In this document: positions 60,136 through 64,000 of the stretch, piece by piece | Position numbering within the stretch: position 1 is the first letter of the stretch | Layout of the letters: each line of letters opens with the position of its first letter | NCBI GenBank assembly: GCA_008508345.1 | Contig: QNGE01000123.1 | Span: forward strand, 127,599-191,598 | Length of the DNA: 64,000 nt | Reading direction: 5' to 3' | Source: Paragonimus westermani | Taxonomy: Eukaryota > Platyhelminthes > Trematoda > Plagiorchiida > Troglotrematidae | Position numbers and translations under genes: made by a program | The notes under the pieces: model-generated | Told to the model about the DNA's origin: nothing | What the model saw: only the letters and a program-made list of their open reading frames with translations | The model's database searches: none

Positions 60136-61314
60136 TATAGGCAGCCGACGGTCGTGGTCTTTTTGGACCTGAAGGCTGCTTTCGATTTAGTTGCTCGTAA
60201 CGTTCTCTGGAGCTGTCTCCTTCGCAAGGGAGTACCAGAGAACTACGTGAATCTATTGAGATCGCTGTAAGCTCACTCTGCAAGCAGAGTGAGAGTTTAT
60301 GGACAACTGTCTCGAGCGTTCATCACTTCTAGTGGTGTTCGTCAGGGGTGTCCGATTTCCCCCTTCCTGTTCAATTTTGTCATGGACGACATTCTGGAGG
60401 GTGCGCTTCGTGAATCCAGTGGGCTTGGTGTTGAGCTTCTTCCTGGCGCTAGATTGACCGACCTGGAGTATGCGGACGACATTGTCTTACTTAGCCCCTC
60501 TGCCGAAGACATGCAGACCATGCTGAACAAGGTGAGTGACCGGGCTGGTTTGTATGGAATGCGCTTCGCACCTTCAAAGTGCAAAGTGCTGCTTCAAGAC
60601 TGGGGCATTTCCCCTCGGACTTTCTTTATCGCAGGTAATCCGCTTGAGACTGTGGACAGTTTCACATACTTTGGTAGCACTATCTCATCAGTCTTTAACA
60701 TTGCTGATGAGATTTCAGCGAGGATAGCAAAGGCACCAGTTGCTCTCGCCAAACTGCGTCATTTGTGGTGTCGAAAAGACGTTCGGTTGTCGCTGAAAGG
60801 AAGGGTATATAATGCTTGTGTGCGTTCCATTTTGTTGTGTGGTTTGGAAACGTGGCCTGTTCGCAAGCAAGATATCAACAGGCTTGCTGTATTTGACCAT
60901 CGTTGTCTCTGCCACTTGGCCCAGATTAAGTGGGCTGATCGCGTGAGCAATGTGGCAGTTCGCCAGTGCGTATTCCGGAACGTTCGGGATGCGCGATCGA
61001 TTGGTCGACTGATTACGTTGCACAGCTTGCGATGGTTGGGTCACGTGCTCCGTATGCCAGCTGAGCATTTACCGTACCGGGCATTATATACTGAGGCCAC
61101 CAACAGTTGGGTGAAACCGCGTGGTGGTCAAGCAACAACGTGGTCACGAAATATGAAGGCTGTGACTGCTCCATTGAGCAAAGTGGGTAAGCATCGCCTG
61201 CCTGACTGGGGTCCTCGTGATCACTCAAACCACTGGTTAGAGACGCTATCCGAGATGGCGATATGTCGTCAATGGGGCACCTGCATCCATGCCATTTCTA
61301 GTTCTTCCGCTTAG
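60136..61314 (+). pseudogene. RTE-1 reverse transcriptase core and C-terminus
   Basis: It resumes with FLDLKAAFDLVARNVLW (catalytic Asp motif), has one TAA at 60268-60270, then is open for more than 340 codons to a TAG at 61312. Visible motifs: SGVRQGCPISPFLFNFVMDD, the catalytic LEYADDIVLLS (Tyr about 60 residues into the open part), YGMRFAPSKCKVLL, DSFTYFGSTIS and WCRKDVRLSLKGRVYNACVR, then the RTE C-terminal domain RWLGHVLRMP and LPDWGPRDHSNHWLETLSEM. All catalytic residues remain. This is the best preserved coding segment of the window and suggests a fairly recent insertion. Confidence 0.88.
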
Positions 61315-61599
61315 TCTTCCTTAATCGTTGTCGACCTTCGTAGTAATGTTTCCTTCTAGGATATTCCACGTCACTGTTGAAGTGATCGGCGACCCGAGTC
61401 ACAGTACCTTTGGTCAGGCTCATGGCCGTTACGATGATGATGATGATCATATCATTCGTTCACATTGATGTTTAACTGTTAAACGATCACGAAGAAGATG
61501 ATAAGAGGCGAACCTTTCATAAGAACACCGGTAAAAGGAGAGGACAAGGGGGATCTCGCTACTTAACATAGTTTGAACAATAATCAAACATTCAACATC

Positions 61600-64000
61600 A
61601 AGATGCCTACACGTTGCAAAAATCGACTGAGCTGTAGGTGAAGGTAAGGCGTCATCAGCAAGACAGATTCCTCATGGCTTTCACTGCCCCGCGTCGTTAA
61701 ATGCATTCAACTTACAAAAAGCTGGATCAAAAACGACAATATTCAGGCCTAACATCTCCAGCCAACAACTCTGTAAATTACGAGCTTCCCGGTCCGGGGG
61801 ACGAACCCGATCTACAATGACCAACCTTTTCTGAACGTTTACATTTTTGTGCTCCAGGTCATCATTTGTTCGCCTCGCACCTTACGACAGTGGGCTGTGG
61901 TGTCGGTAGAGAGTATTTGGTGTATCAGACGACTATCTGGCATCCTTACTATTCAAGTATGTGTGCATGTGAGAAGGGAATAAAAGAACTCGATTGACAG
62001 TCAGTACTGCACGCCTGCTTCCTAAACTTTTCGTTACTTACTTTCTGGTGCCATCCGATACGAGCGATCCAGCGCAGATATCGGTGTTCATATATCTAGG
62101 ACAGTTCACGTCTTCTACCCTGAGCGGCCATATTTCGTTGACGCAGGGTAATACAGCCCTTACTGTCGCCTTATATGCGAACTTTTAGGCATGAGAGAGA
62201 AAAGTCTCTGTCGCCAGAGATGCCATAAATTAGTGAACATTGTCCTAGCGTTAAACGAACGCACTTGTTTCGTCCCCCACAGCTTCGCTCTCATTGTTGC
62301 AGTCTACAAGTTACACAAGCCGGTCAGAAACCCCCATAACTTCATGATCTAACACTTAATCTACATAATCACAGCAATATTGCAGAAGTACATTGCAATT
62401 TGAGGGTGCACGGCGCATTCCAAATTACTCAGCAGTGTCCAAAATAGCGTTGATGCTGCTCGAAAGTTGTCAAACAGCAACACCGTGTCGTTAGCATAAT
62501 GATGATCAGTCAGTCTACCATCAAGTAAGAGGTTCACTTCGACATCCTGTGAGTGTACGTAACAAAATTAAATAGAAATGGTCAGAGTGGAAGGCCCCTA
62601 TATATGCCACTCCTGGTGCTGAAACTCTCACATGGTTCACTGTAAACCCCAACCCAACTTGAGGTTTGGGGATGAAGCGTCGACAGAATGCCCACATACT
62701 TGCTCGGTATACCCCCTGCGTTTAACTGTAGATCGATCCACCGAATTGAACGCACCCTTATAGTAGTGCAATACGGCAATAATCGGCTGGCTGTATACAC
62801 GACGCTCCTCCAGAATTTGGCGAGGAGTAAAAAGATGATCCATACTTCCTCGACCAGGGCGAAACCCTTCTTGACAACGATGAAGTATGATGGGTGCCAG
62901 AATACTAGCAATCACTGAGATCAAGCTAATTTGTCTACAGTACTCGCAGCAACCTCGAGCTCCTTTCTTGAATATGAGAACTGTTACCGAGTGACCTCGG
63001 CATGGAGGGGTGTTCTCCATCGTCCACACAGGTTGGAACAACTGAGTCAAAGCCTCCACTACCGCCTTCCCACCTTCTTTGAAAAGTGACGACACCTGAT
63101 CATCTAGGCCAGCAGCACTATCGCGTGTGAAAACCGAAATACAATTGCGGACCTCAGTTTCATTGGGTGGCTTCAAATCTGCCGACCAGTGAGCTACACC
63201 ACAAATTTGTGGCGGCAACATAGCAGAAGCTGAATACCACCTAAATTGACCCTCAAAGTGTTCCGATCACCACTCCAACCACGTGGACTTACTATGGATG
63301 AGTTAACCATTTGTCTCACTGATGGCTTCACTGACAGACGGTCGCCTGAGATTAGTATTACGGATAACCCTGAAGAGTCTGCCGATGTTTTCTGAAACAA
63401 AATCAGTTTCCATTCCCTCAACCAAGCCTTACGATCAGCGTTCAGGCCACGTTGTTATGTGAACTATCACGAGGAGTGTTCCGTCTAACAATTTTGGGGA
63501 TTTCTCAGAGATCCAATGTTTGTTCAACTCGCGAACCATCACTTCCCTTGCTACAGTCCCTGTTTCTTGACTGGTCCTTGAACTTTGGTTTCAGTAGCTG
63601 TTCGCATCTTCGAGATGATAGCCGTTTAAGCTGCTTTCTAAGCTGGTTCATTATTCACGCTTTACTGACCATATAGCCAGTTTTTCAGCAGCCATTCGTT
63701 GCTGTCGATGCAGCCATTACCCATCAAAGGTAAGAACAAAACGACAACGTAACAGTGCGTGATCTACATCCAAGTATGTGCCTCAATACTAACAAAAATC
63801 CCGAATGGAACCACGCTACCCATAACTAGCATCTACATGGTCTATCTGAGATCATGCCCGATTTGAAGGAGGGCGCGAAGTATAGCACTGACTTGCACGA
63901 TGCTTAAAACTAGCGTTGGCTAAAGTTATCTTATGCCTAGCGCACAGTTATAACAGTCGCTCACCATTATCCAAGCGAGGTGATACTGCTCCAGTCCTGC
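61600..64000 (-). mobile_element. RTE-clade LINE, heavily mutated (RTE-2)
   Basis: The minus strand reads through the RTE protein from the endonuclease to the C-terminus in a mosaic of frames. Endonuclease end at 63725-63990: NGERLL, RPPSNRA, SQIDHVDASY and the final TYLDVDHALL. Linker at about 63370-63600: KHWISEKS, GRLFRVIRNT and RPSVSEAISETNG. Reverse transcriptase at 62400-63221: SSLFKEGGKAVVEALTQLFQ, VLIFKKGARGC, EGFRPGRGSMDHLF, FNSVDRS and YANDTVLL (YADD with a D-to-N change). C-terminus at about 61750-62200: NLWHLWRQR, IARIGWHQKVSN and RGEQMMTW. It runs off the right edge. It is older than RTE-1 and converges on it tail to tail. Confidence 0.82.

Larger units (their letters stand above)
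59200..61450 (+). mobile_element. RTE-clade LINE, 5'-truncated (RTE-1)
   Basis: The element lacks its endonuclease and begins in the linker (RKLTKSLRKDREH-like text from 59236). It contains the reverse transcriptase with one insertion (59998-60131) and ends after a 3' UTR with a (GAT)5 tail at 61433-61447, the kind of short repeat on which RTE elements end. The protein resembles the SR2-like RTE family of trematodes. Frame breaks: a shift at the eight-T run 59393-59400, a TAA at 59747-59749, the insertion, and a TAA at 60268-60270. Loss of the 5' end is the usual result of incomplete target-primed reverse transcription. Confidence 0.88.

Overview
This window reads as intron-rich or intergenic, repeat-laden animal DNA, most likely from a parasitic flatworm (digenean trematode). 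The reasons are the SR2-like RTE and CR1 non-LTR retrotransposons, Penelope-like elements (PLEs) with a GIY-YIG domain, and a tRNA-derived SINE carrying a hammerhead ribozyme, which closely resembles the Smalpha design known from schistosomes. The species cannot be named from sequence alone. No bacterial-style operons are present. No complete host gene is recognised; the only host-gene candidate is a pair of phase-compatible exons near 45.1-46.0 kb.

Layout: 1-200 is the 3' end of a PLE followed by a terminal-repeat (pLTR) segment with an apparently intact hammerhead ribozyme. 1.5-1.65 kb holds a collapsed hammerhead SINE with the only N of the window. 3.64-4.06 kb and 7.86-8.41 kb each hold a head-to-head pair of hammerhead SINEs. 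9.49-9.84 kb is a PLE relic. 16.32-16.44 kb has a fragment of a transposase DNA-binding domain. 23.5-27.9 kb is a long antisense CR1 element (ORF1 PHD finger, endonuclease, reverse transcriptase) with a PLE fragment nested between its ORFs. 30.5-32.35 kb is an antisense PLE in a partial tandem arrangement (endonuclease tail of one unit, then reverse transcriptase and endonuclease of the next). 39.1-39.47 kb is another PLE tail. 40.56-40.74 kb is an antisense hammerhead SINE. 50.58-51.56 kb is a nest of hammerhead SINEs, one inserted into another with a 10-bp target duplication. 55.6-55.74 kb is one more SINE relic. 59.2-64.0 kb holds two converging RTE elements, the first interrupted by a 134-bp insertion with its own target duplication.

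The common thread is self-cleaving RNA. Two unrelated retroelement classes here (PLE terminal repeats and a Pol III-type SINE) carry hammerhead ribozymes, in states from intact core to ruined. The RTE and CR1 copies are all broken, so none looks able to move by itself. The large stretches between these elements contain only open frames of lengths expected by chance, and I could not assign them.
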